A stretch of 64,000 nt of DNA from Maricaulis sp047308265 (GCF_047308265.1 NZ_JBKQWY010000003.1:124001-188000), one strand, 5' to 3'; shown: positions 7,712 through 18,600, counted from the stretch's first letter. Notes: generated from the letters alone by a model not told the origin. Numbers and translations are program-made.

Positions 7712-9919
7712 GTGAAACACATTCTTCTGGTCGGCGTCGCCGGCCTGGCCCTTTTGGCCGCTTGCAGCCCGGCAACGGATCAAGGGTCCGACACTGCCGC
7801 CACCGATACGCATGCTGACACCTCCGCTCCGGCGGCAGACACCACGACCGAGGACGTGGCCCAGGCCAGCAACCCGTTCCTGGCTGACACATGGGACACC
7901 CCCTTTGGTGTTCCGCCGTTTGACCAGATCACGAACGAGCACTTCGCACCCGCGTTTGACGCCGGTATTGCAGAGGCCCGTGCCGAGTTTGCCGCGATTG
8001 TCGACAATGCGGATGCGCCGACGTTCGAAAACACGATCGTCGCCATGGAAGAACTGGGTGGATCACTCAATCGCGTCCAGTCGGTGTTCTATGCCCTCGC
8101 CAGTGCACACACCAATGACGAGATCCAGTCCCTGTCGCGTGAGTATTCGCCGCAATTCACGCAACTAGGCAATGAGATCACGCTCGATGATCGCCTGTGG
8201 ACGCGCATCAACACGCTTTATGAAGCGCGCGACACGCTGGGTCTCGATGCCGAACAATTGCGTGTTCTCGAACTCTATCACCGCGATTTTGTGCGTGCCG
8301 GTGCCCTTCTGGGCGCAGACGACAAGGCCCGCCTGAGCGAGCTGAACACAGCGATCTCCAGCCAAACTGTGGCCTATGGTCAAAACCTGCTGGCTGAGAA
8401 CAACGGCTATGAGCTGGTCATCACGGACGAGGCCGAACTGGCCGGACTGCCTGACGGCATCCGCGCCGCGGGTGCACGTGAAGCCGAACGTCGGGGCTAT
8501 GAAAACTCCTGGGTCTATACCCTCTCGCGCTCGTCCATCACGCCCTTCCTCACTTTCGCGGACAATCGTGAACTGCGCGAAGACATCTATAATGGCTATG
8601 TGATGCGCGGTTTCGCCGGTGGCGACAGCGATAATCAGGGCGAAGCCATCGAGATCGCACGCCTGCGTGCCGAACGGGCCGAACTGCTGGGCTATCCCAA
8701 TCACGCGACCTATCAGCTTGAAACCCGCATGGCACAAAACCCCGAGAATCTGAGTGATTTCCTCAATCAGATCTGGGACCCCGGCCTTCAGCGTGCCCGT
8801 GAAGAGCGCGATGACATGCAAGCCATGATCGCGTCCGAAGGCGGCGAGTTCGATCTCGCTCCGTGGGACTGGTTCTACTACTCCGAGAAAGTCCGTCAGG
8901 ACCGCTACGCACTCAATGAAGAAGAAGTGCGCCAGTACTTCGTCCTCGACAACGCCATCGAGGCGGCCTTTGCGGTCTCCACGCGTCTTTGGGGTCTGAC
9001 CTTCCACGAGATCGAAGATGCACCGATCTTCATCGACGGCGTACGCGTCTGGGAAGTTCGTGAAGCCGATGGCACGCATGTTGGTGTCTTCTACGGTGAC
9101 TTCTTCGCGCGTCCGTCCAAGCGGGGCGGTGCCTGGATGAATAGTTTCCGGGGCCAGCAGAACATCAATGGCGAAAATATTCGTCCGGTGGTCGGCAATT
9201 ATCTCAACCTCGTCGCTCCGGCCGAAGGTGAGCCAGCTCTGATGAGTTTTGACGAGGTCAACACGCTCTTCCACGAGTTTGGCCACGCCCTGCACGGCCT
9301 GCTGTCGGATCAGCGTTATCCGCGCATCACCGGTGTCACCGGTCCGCGGGACTACACTGAATTCCCGGCGCAGATCTATGAGCACTGGGCTTCGGCGCCG
9401 GAGATCATGAATGAGTTCTTCACCCACTATGAAACGGGTGAGACCATTCCGCCGGAATTGCTGGAACGCATCCAGGCCGCTGCCAATTTCAACCAGGGTT
9501 TTGCCACCACCGAATACATGGCAGCCTCCCTGCTGGACCTGGCTTGGCACTCCCTGGGTTCTGACGAGATCCCGGACGATGCGCTCGCGTTTGAAACCCA
9601 GGTTCTCGACGAGATGGGCCTGATCGACGAAATCGCACCGCGTTATCGTTCGACCTATTTCTCGCACATCTTCGCTGGCGGATACTCGGCGGGTTATTAC
9701 GCCTATATCTGGTCGGAACTGCTCGATGCGGACGGTTTCATTCCGTTCCGTGAGAACGGTCTTTATGACCAGACCTATGCGACGCGTCTGCGTGAAAATG
9801 TCTACGGCGCCGGTGGCATCCGCCCGGCTCTGGACCTGTATGTGTCCTTCCGTGGCCAGGAGCCGACGATCGAGCCGCTGCTGGAAAACCGCGGTCTCAT
9901 CGAGAGCGGCGACGAGTAA
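7712..9919 (+). CDS. M3-family peptidyl-dipeptidase (Dcp-like), lipoprotein
   Basis: A 735-residue zinc peptidase of the thimet oligopeptidase/Dcp family. The zinc motif HEFGH is at 521-525 within 'LFHEFGHALHG'. Dcp enzymes remove dipeptides from the C-terminus of short peptides. A lipoprotein signal precedes it, with a hydrophobic stretch and lipobox LLAAC (Cys18), then an Asp/Thr-rich linker of about 40 residues, so it should be membrane-anchored in the envelope. The start is GTG 7712, with GGGGAGA upstream; earlier in-frame codons lack a signal peptide. It ends before a strong terminator. Confidence 0.9.
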   Translation: MKHILLVGVAGLALLAACSPATDQGSDTAATDTHADTSAPAADTTTEDVAQASNPFLADTWDTPFGVPPFDQITNEHFAPAFDAGIAEARAEFAAIVDNADAPTFENTIVAMEELGGSLNRVQSVFYALASAHTNDEIQSLSREYSPQFTQLGNEITLDDRLWTRINTLYEARDTLGLDAEQLRVLELYHRDFVRAGALLGADDKARLSELNTAISSQTVAYGQNLLAENNGYELVITDEAELAGLPDGIRAAGAREAERRGYENSWVYTLSRSSITPFLTFADNRELREDIYNGYVMRGFAGGDSDNQGEAIEIARLRAERAELLGYPNHATYQLETRMAQNPENLSDFLNQIWDPGLQRAREERDDMQAMIASEGGEFDLAPWDWFYYSEKVRQDRYALNEEEVRQYFVLDNAIEAAFAVSTRLWGLTFHEIEDAPIFIDGVRVWEVREADGTHVGVFYGDFFARPSKRGGAWMNSFRGQQNINGENIRPVVGNYLNLVAPAEGEPALMSFDEVNTLFHEFGHALHGLLSDQRYPRITGVTGPRDYTEFPAQIYEHWASAPEIMNEFFTHYETGETIPPELLERIQAAANFNQGFATTEYMAASLLDLAWHSLGSDEIPDDALAFETQVLDEMGLIDEIAPRYRSTYFSHIFAGGYSAGYYAYIWSELLDADGFIPFRENGLYDQTYATRLRENVYGAGGIRPALDLYVSFRGQEPTIEPLLENRGLIESGDE

Positions 9920-9941
9920 GCCTCGCTTGCACCTAAACAGG

Positions 9942-9972
9942 AAAACCCCGGACCATCGGTCCGGGGTTTTTT
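9942..9972 (+). terminator. Intrinsic terminator after the M3 peptidase gene
   Basis: A perfect 9-bp stem (CCCCGGACC / GGTCCGGGG) with a 3-base loop is followed by six T on the plus strand. On the minus strand it is followed by four T, so it may also serve the convergent hupE-like gene, whose stop lies 22 bases away. Confidence 0.92.
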
Positions 9973-9993
9973 CTGGCTGATGGCCTGATCTCG

Positions 9994-10755
9994 CTAGCCG
10001 CCGAGGAAGACGCGCTCAATCGTCCACCAGATGGCCAGAGCCGCGATCGCACCATTCGCGGCGCGCACGAGCCAGGTCTGATACCAATCGAAGTGGAAGA
10101 ACCAGCGCAATACGGCGTACATGATTGCGATAATCGTCAGCTGACCCAGTTCGACACCGACATTGAAACTCAGCAGCGCGGGCACCAGCTGACCGGCCGG
10201 AAGCCCCAGCTCCGTTAGAACGCCCGCGAACCCGAGACCATGGAACAGGCCGAAGCCGAATACGATCAGCGGACGCCATTTTTGCATATCCTTAAAGACC
10301 ATGTTCTCGATCGCCACAAAGGCAATGGACAGCGCGATAATGGGCTCGACAATCTCGCCCGGCACGCTGACCCAACCGGCAATGGCCAGGCCCAGCGTAA
10401 TGGTGTGCGCCACGGTAAAGGCGGACACCTGCCACAAAAGCGGTTTCAGCCGGGTCGAGGCAAAGAACAGCGCACAGACAAACAGAATGTGGTCGAGGCC
10501 CTTGGGCAGGATGTGTTCAAAGCCCAGCTTGAGGTAGAGCCCGATCGTATCCCAGACCGAACGCTCCACGGCCGGTGTATCCATCATCATGCGCCCGCCC
10601 GGTGTTTCACTGTCAAAACTCTCCAGCGCATCACACAAGGCGGGGTCGAGCCGACAGATCTCATCCTCGGGGTGAGCCCACCCTGCCGGCAATATGATCA
10701 CAGCAAGAGCGGCTAGCAGAATGAGGCCCGACAAACCTGTACGCGTAAAAGACAT
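9994..10755 (-). CDS. HupE/UreJ-family membrane protein
   Basis: A 253-residue protein with an N-terminal signal-like segment, a short acidic external region ('HPEDEICRLDPALCDALE'), then about six membrane helices. The family marks are 'HILPKGLDHILFVCALFF', 'FTVAHTITLGLA' and 'FGLFHGLGFAGVL', His-rich motifs as in metal-linked HupE/UreJ proteins. HupE and UreJ are thought to move nickel for hydrogenase or urease, but neither enzyme is encoded nearby. ATG 10755 has GGGAGG upstream and is chosen over the codon at 10779. Confidence 0.8.
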   Translation of the reverse strand: MSFTRTGLSGLILLAALAVIILPAGWAHPEDEICRLDPALCDALESFDSETPGGRMMMDTPAVERSVWDTIGLYLKLGFEHILPKGLDHILFVCALFFASTRLKPLLWQVSAFTVAHTITLGLAIAGWVSVPGEIVEPIIALSIAFVAIENMVFKDMQKWRPLIVFGFGLFHGLGFAGVLTELGLPAGQLVPALLSFNVGVELGQLTIIAIMYAVLRWFFHFDWYQTWLVRAANGAIAALAIWWTIERVFLGG

Positions 10756-10944
10756 GGCATCCTCCCTTGCCCTCGTCATTACGCCAAGCGCGACGTCCGG
10801 TCATCCCAACAGACTGTAAGAAACCCGTACGCACTCACCGTCACAGCAATTGCCAATAGCCACGCATCACAATAGGCAGGAGGCGAAGTTGAAATGTGCA
10901 CCAGCCTCGGGCCAGCGCCTGAAAGAATCCGACGAGTGGCGATC

Positions 10945-11793
10945 ATGAGCAATGATTTTACAAACCAGGTCGATGTCTCAAACGAGGATATCCACTGGGA
11001 CTTCTCCGATGCCATGTCCTATGGCGGATATCTGGGACTGGACCGCCTTCTGTCAGCCCAAAAACCCGTCTCCGGTGAACATGACGAGATGCTGTTCATT
11101 GTGATCCACCAGGTGGCCGAACTCTGGATGAAACTCATCATCCACGAAACGTCCGGCGCCATGGCGCATATTCGCAAGAACGAGACCGGTCCGGCCCTGA
11201 AAATGCTGGCCCGGGTCAGCCGGGTGCAGGAACAATTGATCGATGCCTGGGCCGTGCTGGCCACGATGACACCGGCTGATTACCTCGCCTTCCGTGACAA
11301 GCTGGGGGCCAGTTCCGGCTTCCAATCCTTCCAGTACCGCGCCATTGAATACCGGCTGGGCAATAAGAATGCAGCACTCGCGCGCGTGCACGCCAGCAAT
11401 CCACCGGCCAAGGCCCTTGTCGATGCCGCACTGAACGCACCCAGCTTGTGGGACGAGACCCTGATGTGGATGGCGCGGAAAGGATATGACATCCCGGCCA
11501 GCCATCTCACTCGCGACTGGTCCAGCCCCTATGAGGCCAGCCCGGAAATTGAAGCCGTCTGGCGCACGATTTACCAGGACAGTGTCACCCATTGGGAGGC
11601 TTATGAACTGGGCGAAAAACTCGTCGATCTGGAGCATAAATTCCAGCAATGGCGGTTCAATCACATGAAAACGGTCGAACGCATTATCGGTTATCGCAAG
11701 GGAACAGGCGGCACATCGGGTGTGAGCTATCTGGTGAAGGCGCTGGATTTGCGCTTCTTCCCGGAAATCTGGACCGTGCGTACCGCGCTTTGA
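10945..11793 (+). CDS. kynA: Tryptophan 2,3-dioxygenase
   Basis: A 282-residue haem enzyme that opens the indole ring of L-tryptophan to N-formylkynurenine, the first step of the kynurenine pathway. It begins with the typical 'MSYGGYLGLDRLLSAQ' and 'HDEMLFIVIHQVAELWMKL', which carries the substrate-binding His, and ends with the conserved 'GTGGTSGVSYL'. The length fits the bacterial family. ATG 10945 is used; an in-frame codon at 10894 would add 17 unconserved residues. Kynureninase follows 26 bases downstream. Confidence 0.95.
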   Translation: MSNDFTNQVDVSNEDIHWDFSDAMSYGGYLGLDRLLSAQKPVSGEHDEMLFIVIHQVAELWMKLIIHETSGAMAHIRKNETGPALKMLARVSRVQEQLIDAWAVLATMTPADYLAFRDKLGASSGFQSFQYRAIEYRLGNKNAALARVHASNPPAKALVDAALNAPSLWDETLMWMARKGYDIPASHLTRDWSSPYEASPEIEAVWRTIYQDSVTHWEAYELGEKLVDLEHKFQQWRFNHMKTVERIIGYRKGTGGTSGVSYLVKALDLRFFPEIWTVRTAL

Positions 11794-11819
11794 CCCAAAA
11801 GAGTTCCGGGGAGGACAAC

Positions 11820-13049
11820 ATGATCACACTGGATGATATCCGCGCCCGCGATGCAGCCGATCCGCTGGCACAGTTTCGCGACCGTTTTGATCTGCCCGAA
11901 GGTGTCAATTACCTTGATGGTAACTCACTGGGGCCTTTGCCCAAATCCACCCTGCCGCGCATGCACAGTGTGCTGAGTGAGGAATGGGGCCGCGATCTGA
12001 TCACCTCGTGGAACCGTCATGACTGGATCGGGTTTCCCCGGCGTCTAGGGGCAAAGATCTCCCAGCTGATCGGCGCCAAACCGGAGGAGGTTCTGGCCGT
12101 CGACACCGCTTCGATCAATATCTTCAAACTCCTTTCGGCCGCCATCCAGCTCAATCCGGGACGCAGGACGATCCTGTCGGAAAGCGGAAACTTCCCGACC
12201 GATGTCTATATGATCGAGGGCCTCGCCTCGGTCACGGGCGGACAGGTGGAACAGAAACTCGTCGAGCCCGAGGAGATCGAAGCGGCCTTGAATGAGGATG
12301 TGGCGGTGTTGCTCCTGCCGCACACGCACTACAAGAGCGGCCGCGTACACGATATGCAGCGCATTACGGAAAAAGCGCAGGCTGTGGGCGCCCTGGTGAT
12401 CTGGGATTTGTGCCACACCGTCGGCGCCCTGCCCGTCGACCTCAATGCCAGCCATGCGGATTTTGCCGTGGGATGTGGCTATAAATATCTCAATGGCGGT
12501 CCCGGAGCCCCGGCCTTCCTGTTTTGCGCCGAACGTCACCAAGACAAGGTCTTTCCCGTGCTCTCCGGCTGGCTCGGCCACTCCAAACCCTTCGATTTTG
12601 TCGATGAGTTCCAGCCCGCTCCGGGCATTCAACGCTTCCAGTGTTCCTCGCCCAGCATTCTCGGTCTGGCGGCACTGGAATGCGGGGTCGACATCACGAT
12701 CGAGGCGGGGATGGAGGCCTTGCGCGAAAAATCCATCACTCTGTGCGAACTCTTCATCACCCTTGTCGAGTCGCGCACAACGGGTTTCACGCTCGCCAGC
12801 CCGCGCGATGCCACTGTCCGCGGAAGCCAGATCTCTTTCGCGCACGAGCATGGTTATCCGATCATGCAGGCCCTGATCAGTCGCGGTGTGATTGGTGATT
12901 TCAGAGCGCCCAACCTCCTGCGCTTTGGTTTCACACCACTTTATGTGCGCTATGAAGATGTGTGGAATGCGGTTGATGTCCTGGTCGACATCATGGCCAC
13001 ACAGGCGTGGGACACACCGGAATTTCATGCTCGAGCTGCGGTGACCTGA
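11820..13049 (+). CDS. kynU: Kynureninase
   Basis: A 409-residue PLP enzyme that cleaves kynurenine to anthranilate and alanine. The 'YLDGNSLGPLPKS' motif near residue 30 is typical, and the PLP-binding lysine is Lys222 in 'GCGYKYLNGGPG'. GGGGAGGA precedes ATG 11820. It forms an operon with tryptophan dioxygenase. The formamidase needed between the two steps (kynB) is not in the window. A palindrome lies a few bases after the stop. Confidence 0.95.
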   Translation: MITLDDIRARDAADPLAQFRDRFDLPEGVNYLDGNSLGPLPKSTLPRMHSVLSEEWGRDLITSWNRHDWIGFPRRLGAKISQLIGAKPEEVLAVDTASINIFKLLSAAIQLNPGRRTILSESGNFPTDVYMIEGLASVTGGQVEQKLVEPEEIEAALNEDVAVLLLPHTHYKSGRVHDMQRITEKAQAVGALVIWDLCHTVGALPVDLNASHADFAVGCGYKYLNGGPGAPAFLFCAERHQDKVFPVLSGWLGHSKPFDFVDEFQPAPGIQRFQCSSPSILGLAALECGVDITIEAGMEALREKSITLCELFITLVESRTTGFTLASPRDATVRGSQISFAHEHGYPIMQALISRGVIGDFRAPNLLRFGFTPLYVRYEDVWNAVDVLVDIMATQAWDTPEFHARAAVT

Positions 13050-13052
13050 GGC

Positions 13053-13071
13053 GTGGTGAATATTTCACCAC
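13053..13071. repeat. Palindrome directly after kynU
   Basis: Perfect 8-base arms GTGGTGAA and TTCACCAC around TAT begin three bases after the kynU stop. There is no T-run, so it is a poor intrinsic terminator. A second small inverted repeat, AAAATC / GATTTT, lies at 13081-13096. Either could be a regulator site for the downstream serine dehydratase. Confidence 0.4.
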
Positions 13072-13233
13072 ACCCACGCTAAAATCGAAGGATTTTCGAC
13101 GAACCAGCGGGGATTGCGCTAACATTTCCTGTAGTTTGTGGGTGCATAAAACAGACTTTCCAAACCCGCTCTGACCGGTCTAGTGTCGCGCGCAACGCCC
13201 GGCGATCAGATCGGGGCAGAGAGGAAAATTCGC

Positions 13234-14607
13234 ATGCATTTCGGTGTCTTCGACCTGTTCAAGATCGGTATCGGCCCGTCCAGCTCCCATACGGTGGGCC
13301 CCATGCTGGCTGCACGACGCTTCATGCAAGCCCAGTCGGATCACGCCGTCAGCCGGGTCGAATGCGAATTATATGGGTCGCTCGCCCTGACCGGCCTGGG
13401 ACATGGAACGGATACAGCGGTCCTTCTGGGTCTTGAAGGCAGTGATCCTGCCACAATTGACCCCGATGGCGTTGCAGACCGTCTCCGCCGGATTCGCAAT
13501 GAGGGCAAACTCTCCCTCGAAACCGGCCAGACAATCGATTTTGTGGAAAAGCGGGATCTTCATTTTCGCGGTGATGTCCGCCTGCCCTTCCACTCCAATG
13601 CCATGAAATTGCGGGTCGAGAATGACCGGGGCGAGACCCTGGACGAACAGATCTGGTACTCCATCGGGGGCGGATTTGTCATCAATGAGGAGGAAGCCGG
13701 GCGCAACTCCGCGGCCGATGTCAAGGAAGGTGAACCCTTTCCCTTTGACAGCGCGGAGGAGCTCAAGGCCATTGGCGAGCGTGAAGGTCTCTCCATCCAC
13801 CGCATCATGCTTAACAATGAATGCGCTTTCATGGACGAGACCGAGATCCGTGCCGGCATCGCCCGCCTCTGGGAGACGATGGAAGCGTGTATTGATCGCG
13901 GCCTGCGCGAGGACGGCATCCTGCCGGGTGGTTTGAACGTCAAACGGCGGGCACCCCAGCTCTATCGGGATTTGCGCGACAAGCCGGTTGCGCCGGAGAG
14001 CGATCCCCTCGTCGCGATGGACTGGATCAATCTCTGGGCCATGGCCGTGAATGAGGAAAATGCGGCGGGTGGCCGGGTCGTAACCGCACCCACGAACGGG
14101 GCTGCGGGTATTATTCCCTCGGTAGCGCGCTATTTTGATCGTTATCACCGCAATCCGCAGGACCATGAAGCCCTGCAACGCTTTTTCCTCACCGCCACGG
14201 CGATCGGAGCGCTCTACAAGAAGAACGCGTCCATTTCCGGCGCTGAGGCCGGATGCCAGGGTGAAGTGGGTGTGGCCTGTTCCATGGCGGCGGGCGCTCT
14301 AGCGGCGGCCATGGGCGCGTCGAATGACCAGATCTGTACGGCGGCCGAAATTGCTATGGAGCACAATCTGGGGCTGACCTGCGACCCGGTGGGCGGGCTG
14401 GTCCAGATCCCGTGCATTGAACGCAATGCCATCGGCGCGATCAAGGCCATCGACGCCGCGCGCCTGGCGCTGAAATCCAATTGCGAGGACATGAAAGTCT
14501 CGCTCGATCAGGTGATCGAGACCATGCGCCAGACCGGCAAGGACATGATGGAGAAATATAAGGAAACCAGCCAGGGCGGGCTGGCTGTAAATGTGGTGGA
14601 GTGTTAG
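13234..14607 (+). CDS. sdaA: L-serine dehydratase (one-chain, iron-sulfur type)
   Basis: A 457-residue enzyme that deaminates L-serine to pyruvate with a 4Fe-4S cluster. It has the single-chain layout, beta domain first ('DLFKIGIGPSSSHTVGPM') then the catalytic alpha domain. The cluster cysteines are visible in 'SGAEAGCQGEVGVACSM' and 'TCDPVGGLVQIPC'. GAGAGGA precedes ATG 13234; an upstream frame to 13183 has no such site. It ends tail to tail with the RND adaptor gene, overlapping four bases. Confidence 0.95.
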   Translation: MHFGVFDLFKIGIGPSSSHTVGPMLAARRFMQAQSDHAVSRVECELYGSLALTGLGHGTDTAVLLGLEGSDPATIDPDGVADRLRRIRNEGKLSLETGQTIDFVEKRDLHFRGDVRLPFHSNAMKLRVENDRGETLDEQIWYSIGGGFVINEEEAGRNSAADVKEGEPFPFDSAEELKAIGEREGLSIHRIMLNNECAFMDETEIRAGIARLWETMEACIDRGLREDGILPGGLNVKRRAPQLYRDLRDKPVAPESDPLVAMDWINLWAMAVNEENAAGGRVVTAPTNGAAGIIPSVARYFDRYHRNPQDHEALQRFFLTATAIGALYKKNASISGAEAGCQGEVGVACSMAAGALAAAMGASNDQICTAAEIAMEHNLGLTCDPVGGLVQIPCIERNAIGAIKAIDAARLALKSNCEDMKVSLDQVIETMRQTGKDMMEKYKETSQGGLAVNVVEC

Positions 14608-15668
14608 CCCGCCTCGACAATTTCCTGCACTGTCCGCCCATCGCTCAGCGTTTCCGCACCTGAAACGACCACACGATCCCCGGCGTCCAACTCACCTTCA
14701 ACCGCGATAAAACCGTTTTCCCGAACCCCGGGAATGACAGAGACCTGGTGGGCGATGTTCTCATCATCAACGATGAAGAGATGCGCTCCGCCGGCCCTGA
14801 GCACCAGTGCATCCTGAGGGGCTGCCAACTGAGTGCGGGTCGTTTCGGCAGGAAATGCTGCCCGGGCCGCAGATCCGACGATCCAGTCCGATCCGGCCAG
14901 ATCTATGCGCACTTCGAACGTGCGTGACACGGCATGTCCGACAGGAATAATCGCACGGATCGGGGCCTCGACCTGCGTGCCATCGGCCAGGGAGAGAAAG
15001 ACTGTCTGCCCGGTCTGCAGATAGGGCGCGATGGCAACCGGGGCCTGGGCCACCGCTTCCTTGCGCTCGACATCCACCAGACGCACGATATCCCGGCCAG
15101 GTGTGGACAACTCACCCAACTGGATCAAACGCTCGGCCACACGCCCTGTAAAGGGTGCGCGGATCTGGGTCCGGTCAAGTTCCAGACGGGCCCGGCTGAG
15201 CGCGCTTTCCGCAGCCCGCAAGGTCTGAACCGCCAGATCGCGTTCCAGGGTCACTTCGCGCAAGCGGGTCTCCGGCAGAGTCCCATTACTCACCAAGCGT
15301 GAAATCCGGTCAAACTCGGCCGCCTGATAGTCGGAATTCACGCGCGCGCGACTATGACTGGCGCGAGCATCTTCCAGCGCAATCCGGGCCTGGCGATCAT
15401 CCATCTGCGCGATCGCCTCGCCTTCCAGGATAATATCACCCGGTTCGGCGATCGAAACGATACGACCCGTCGTCTCCGCCGCGATGCGGGCGTCAAAGCG
15501 TGAGACCACGCTGGCCGGCGTTGTGATCGTGCGCGTCATGTCGCGCTCCACGATTTCAGCCAGTCGAACCGTGGCCGGAGGCGGACCCTGCTGGGCTGTT
15601 GCCGACGACCCCATGATCAAACCCAGGCTCATCACCAGCGCCGTCCCGGAAAGCTTGAAAAACGTCAT
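14604..15668 (-). CDS. RND efflux periplasmic adaptor (membrane fusion protein)
   Basis: A 354-residue exported adaptor that links an inner-membrane RND pump to an outer-membrane channel. A signal peptide ends near residue 25 ('GSSATAQ'). Then come a lipoyl/barrel-sandwich part ('AAETTGRIVSIAEPGDIILEG'), an alpha-helical hairpin of about 70 residues (100-170, 'RARVNSDYQAAEFDR'), the second lipoyl half ('IRAPFTGRVAERL') and a beta-barrel. It lies 15 bases downstream of the pump gene, in the same operon. No outer-membrane factor is encoded here. Confidence 0.92.
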   Translation of the reverse strand: MTFFKLSGTALVMSLGLIMGSSATAQQGPPPATVRLAEIVERDMTRTITTPASVVSRFDARIAAETTGRIVSIAEPGDIILEGEAIAQMDDRQARIALEDARASHSRARVNSDYQAAEFDRISRLVSNGTLPETRLREVTLERDLAVQTLRAAESALSRARLELDRTQIRAPFTGRVAERLIQLGELSTPGRDIVRLVDVERKEAVAQAPVAIAPYLQTGQTVFLSLADGTQVEAPIRAIIPVGHAVSRTFEVRIDLAGSDWIVGSAARAAFPAETTRTQLAAPQDALVLRAGGAHLFIVDDENIAHQVSVIPGVRENGFIAVEGELDAGDRVVVSGAETLSDGRTVQEIVEAG

Positions 15669-15683
15669 GTCCGTCTCCGTGGA

Positions 15684-18600
15684 CTACTCAGCCGCCGCCG
15701 GAGCGGTCTGAACCGTCCGGGACGCGCGCGCTTCGCCCAGACGAAGCAGGCAGGGAATGAGGATAAGGGTGAAGATCAGGCTGACACTCATGCCACCCAC
15801 AATGGCCGCAGACAGTCCGCGATAAATGACACTGCCCGGTCCGGGGATCAGAAGCAGAGGGAGCATGCCCAGAAGCGAGGTCAGCGTACTCATGAAGATC
15901 GGACGCAGCCGGATCCGCAGGGCCTGGTCCACCGCCTCTCGACGGGACAGGCCACGTCGCTCGGCCTGACGGGTCTGGTCGACCAGAAGAATGGCATTAT
16001 TGATCACCAGGCCAAGCAGGATGATGAAGCCCATCATAGTCAACAGATCGATGACCTGGCCAATGCCGATCATGTTGAGAATGCGTAGCATCAGGACCCC
16101 GCCCACACTGGCCAGCGGGATGGAGACCAGAACGAGAAGACTGTCGCGCAAGGAACCGAACATGCCCGCGAGAATGAGGAAGAGCACCACGAGCGCCATG
16201 CCGAAATTCATCGCCATGGTGCGCAAGGCATTGTCGAGATCACGCGCGGACCCGCCCATGGTGATCGCACCGCCATTGCCGAGCTCCGCCTGGATTGCGG
16301 GTTCAACCTCGTTCCGGATCACATCGAGAATGCCTTCGAGGCTCTCACCCTCCGGCTGATTGACAAAGACCGAGGTCGTACGGCGGCGATTGAGACGCTG
16401 GATTTGCCCCACACCCACATCTTCCTCGACCGAGATCAGATCTCCCAGGGGAACGATGGCGCCCGTCGGTGTCGCAATCGGCAGGCCCGACAGCACATCC
16501 GGCGTCTCCCAGCCTTCTGCGCGCAAAATGACATTCATCCGGGTATCGCCGTCGAAATACTCCCCGATGAACTGGCCATCTCCGAGGATGGACACCAAAG
16601 AGGCAACATCACGACGGGCCCACCCTGCCTCCTGGATCCGGCGATCCACCGGGCGGAAAGTCAGGCGCGGTTGCGCCACGCCGGGCCGCGGATTGGCATT
16701 GATGTTCACACCGGGAAAACGCTCGCGCAGGATCTGCAGCGCGACCTGGGTGGCCCGGTCTCGCGCCTCCTGGTCCGCAGACTGGATATTGATCTGGACA
16801 TTACCGCCCTGGTTGAAGCCGCCAAACAGGTCACCCTGTTGGGCAAAGGCAAACACATCGGGAATGCCAACGACGATCTCCTCGCGCACCAGACGTTCCA
16901 GCTCTGCAACCTGCGACTGGTCCTGGGCCCGGATACCGGCCGTCGCGCCTGTACCGCCGGGGAAAGTGCCGAAATAATAATTGCGCAGCGCCGGTTCGCG
17001 CTCCCCGGACATATAGGGTTCGAGGCGTTCAACAATCGTGCTCGCGACCTCGCTCTCGATCCAGTCCATGTTCGAACCGGGCGGGAAACCGAAAAACACA
17101 TCCACGGCATCGCGCTTGACCGGTGGCAGATAGTCAAAGGCCGGCCGCATCAGCCAGGAGCCGGCGATGGAGACGACAATCAACACCCCGATGGTCGCCA
17201 GGCGGCGCATGGGATTGTCGGAAAAGGCCATGATCCGATCCGCCATGGAATTCAGAACGGGTTGCTGGCGCTCTTCGGCGCGATCCCGGACCCAAAGCTT
17301 CACCGCGACGGGCAGAACAGTAACCGAGACAATCATCGAGACAAACACACCCACCGCAATCGTCAGTGCCAGATCTGCAAACAATTGCCCCACGGCATCG
17401 CGCAGGAAAATCAGCGGCAGGAAGATCGCGACTGTTGTGATCGTCGACGCCAGCAACGCGCCCCAGACCTGGGCCGTTCCGCCCGCCGAGGCTTCGTCCG
17501 CCCCCTCACCCGCCTCGCGCCGGCGCACGATGTTTTCAAGCACAACAATGGCCGCATCCATCACCATTCCGGTCGCAAAGGCCAGCCCGGCCAGCGAGAT
17601 GACATTCAACGTCCGCCCGAACAGGAAGAGCATGATCAGGGTCGATAACAGAGACACCGGGATGACGAGGGAGATGATCAGCGTCGCGCGCGCCCGGCGC
17701 AGGAAGAACCAGAGTCCGACAATGGCCAAAACCACGCCGACAAGAAGATTGGTGACGAGCAGATTGACCGCACGGTTGATAAACACCGAGGCATCAAAAC
17801 TCGGCGCCATGACCAAACGCTGATCCGCCAGCAATTCCTCGTTGATCACCGCGACTTCCGCTTTCACCGCCTCAAGCGCGGCGAGCACATTGGCTCCGCC
17901 CTGACGACGCACCTCGATCCCCATGGCCGGATTGCCGTTTTGATAGGTGAAATTATTGCGTTCGCCATAGGCCACATCCACGGTCGCCACATCGCCCAGA
18001 CGGACCGGTGACCCTTCGCGCCAGACAATTACCAGCTCACTCAGTTCGGCAGGCTCGAACTCACCCTCAAACCGCATCTGATAAGACCGGCGACCAATCT
18101 CCGCATTACCACCGGAGACGTCCTGATTACCGCGGATGGCTGCCGAGATCTGAGGCAGTGTGACCCCCAGTGACGCCGCCCGATAAGGGTCCACCGTGAT
18201 CTGCAATTCCTCTGGCCGCAGCCCCCAGCCCACCTGAACCGAGGCGACACCGGGAATGGCTTCCAGCCGCGGAATGATCACATCGTCGACATAAGTGGAG
18301 TATTCATGGATTTCATTGGGATTGCCGGGCAGAGCCTGGAGGAAAAACCAGATCAGGCTTTGCTGGGCATCCCCGCCGCCAAATCCACCGACATTGGGAC
18401 CAAAGGCATCCCGCGGCAAAGGCGGTAATTGCGAGAGACGATTGGAAATCTCGATCGCCGTCGCGGTCATATCGGTCTCCAGACCGAAGGTCAGATTGAT
18501 GAACGCCGCCCCTTCAGACACGAAGACATTCATGTCCTCCAGTCCGGGCAGACCTGAAAGGGCCTGTTCCTGGGGTTCGACAATCTCGCTCTCCATCTCC

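Noticed and set aside
16404..17648. A long open frame antisense to the RND pump gene
   Set aside because: It lies wholly within a clear RND permease gene on the other strand; its translation is rich in Arg, His and Gln with no family traits. It is a shadow of G+C-rich coding.
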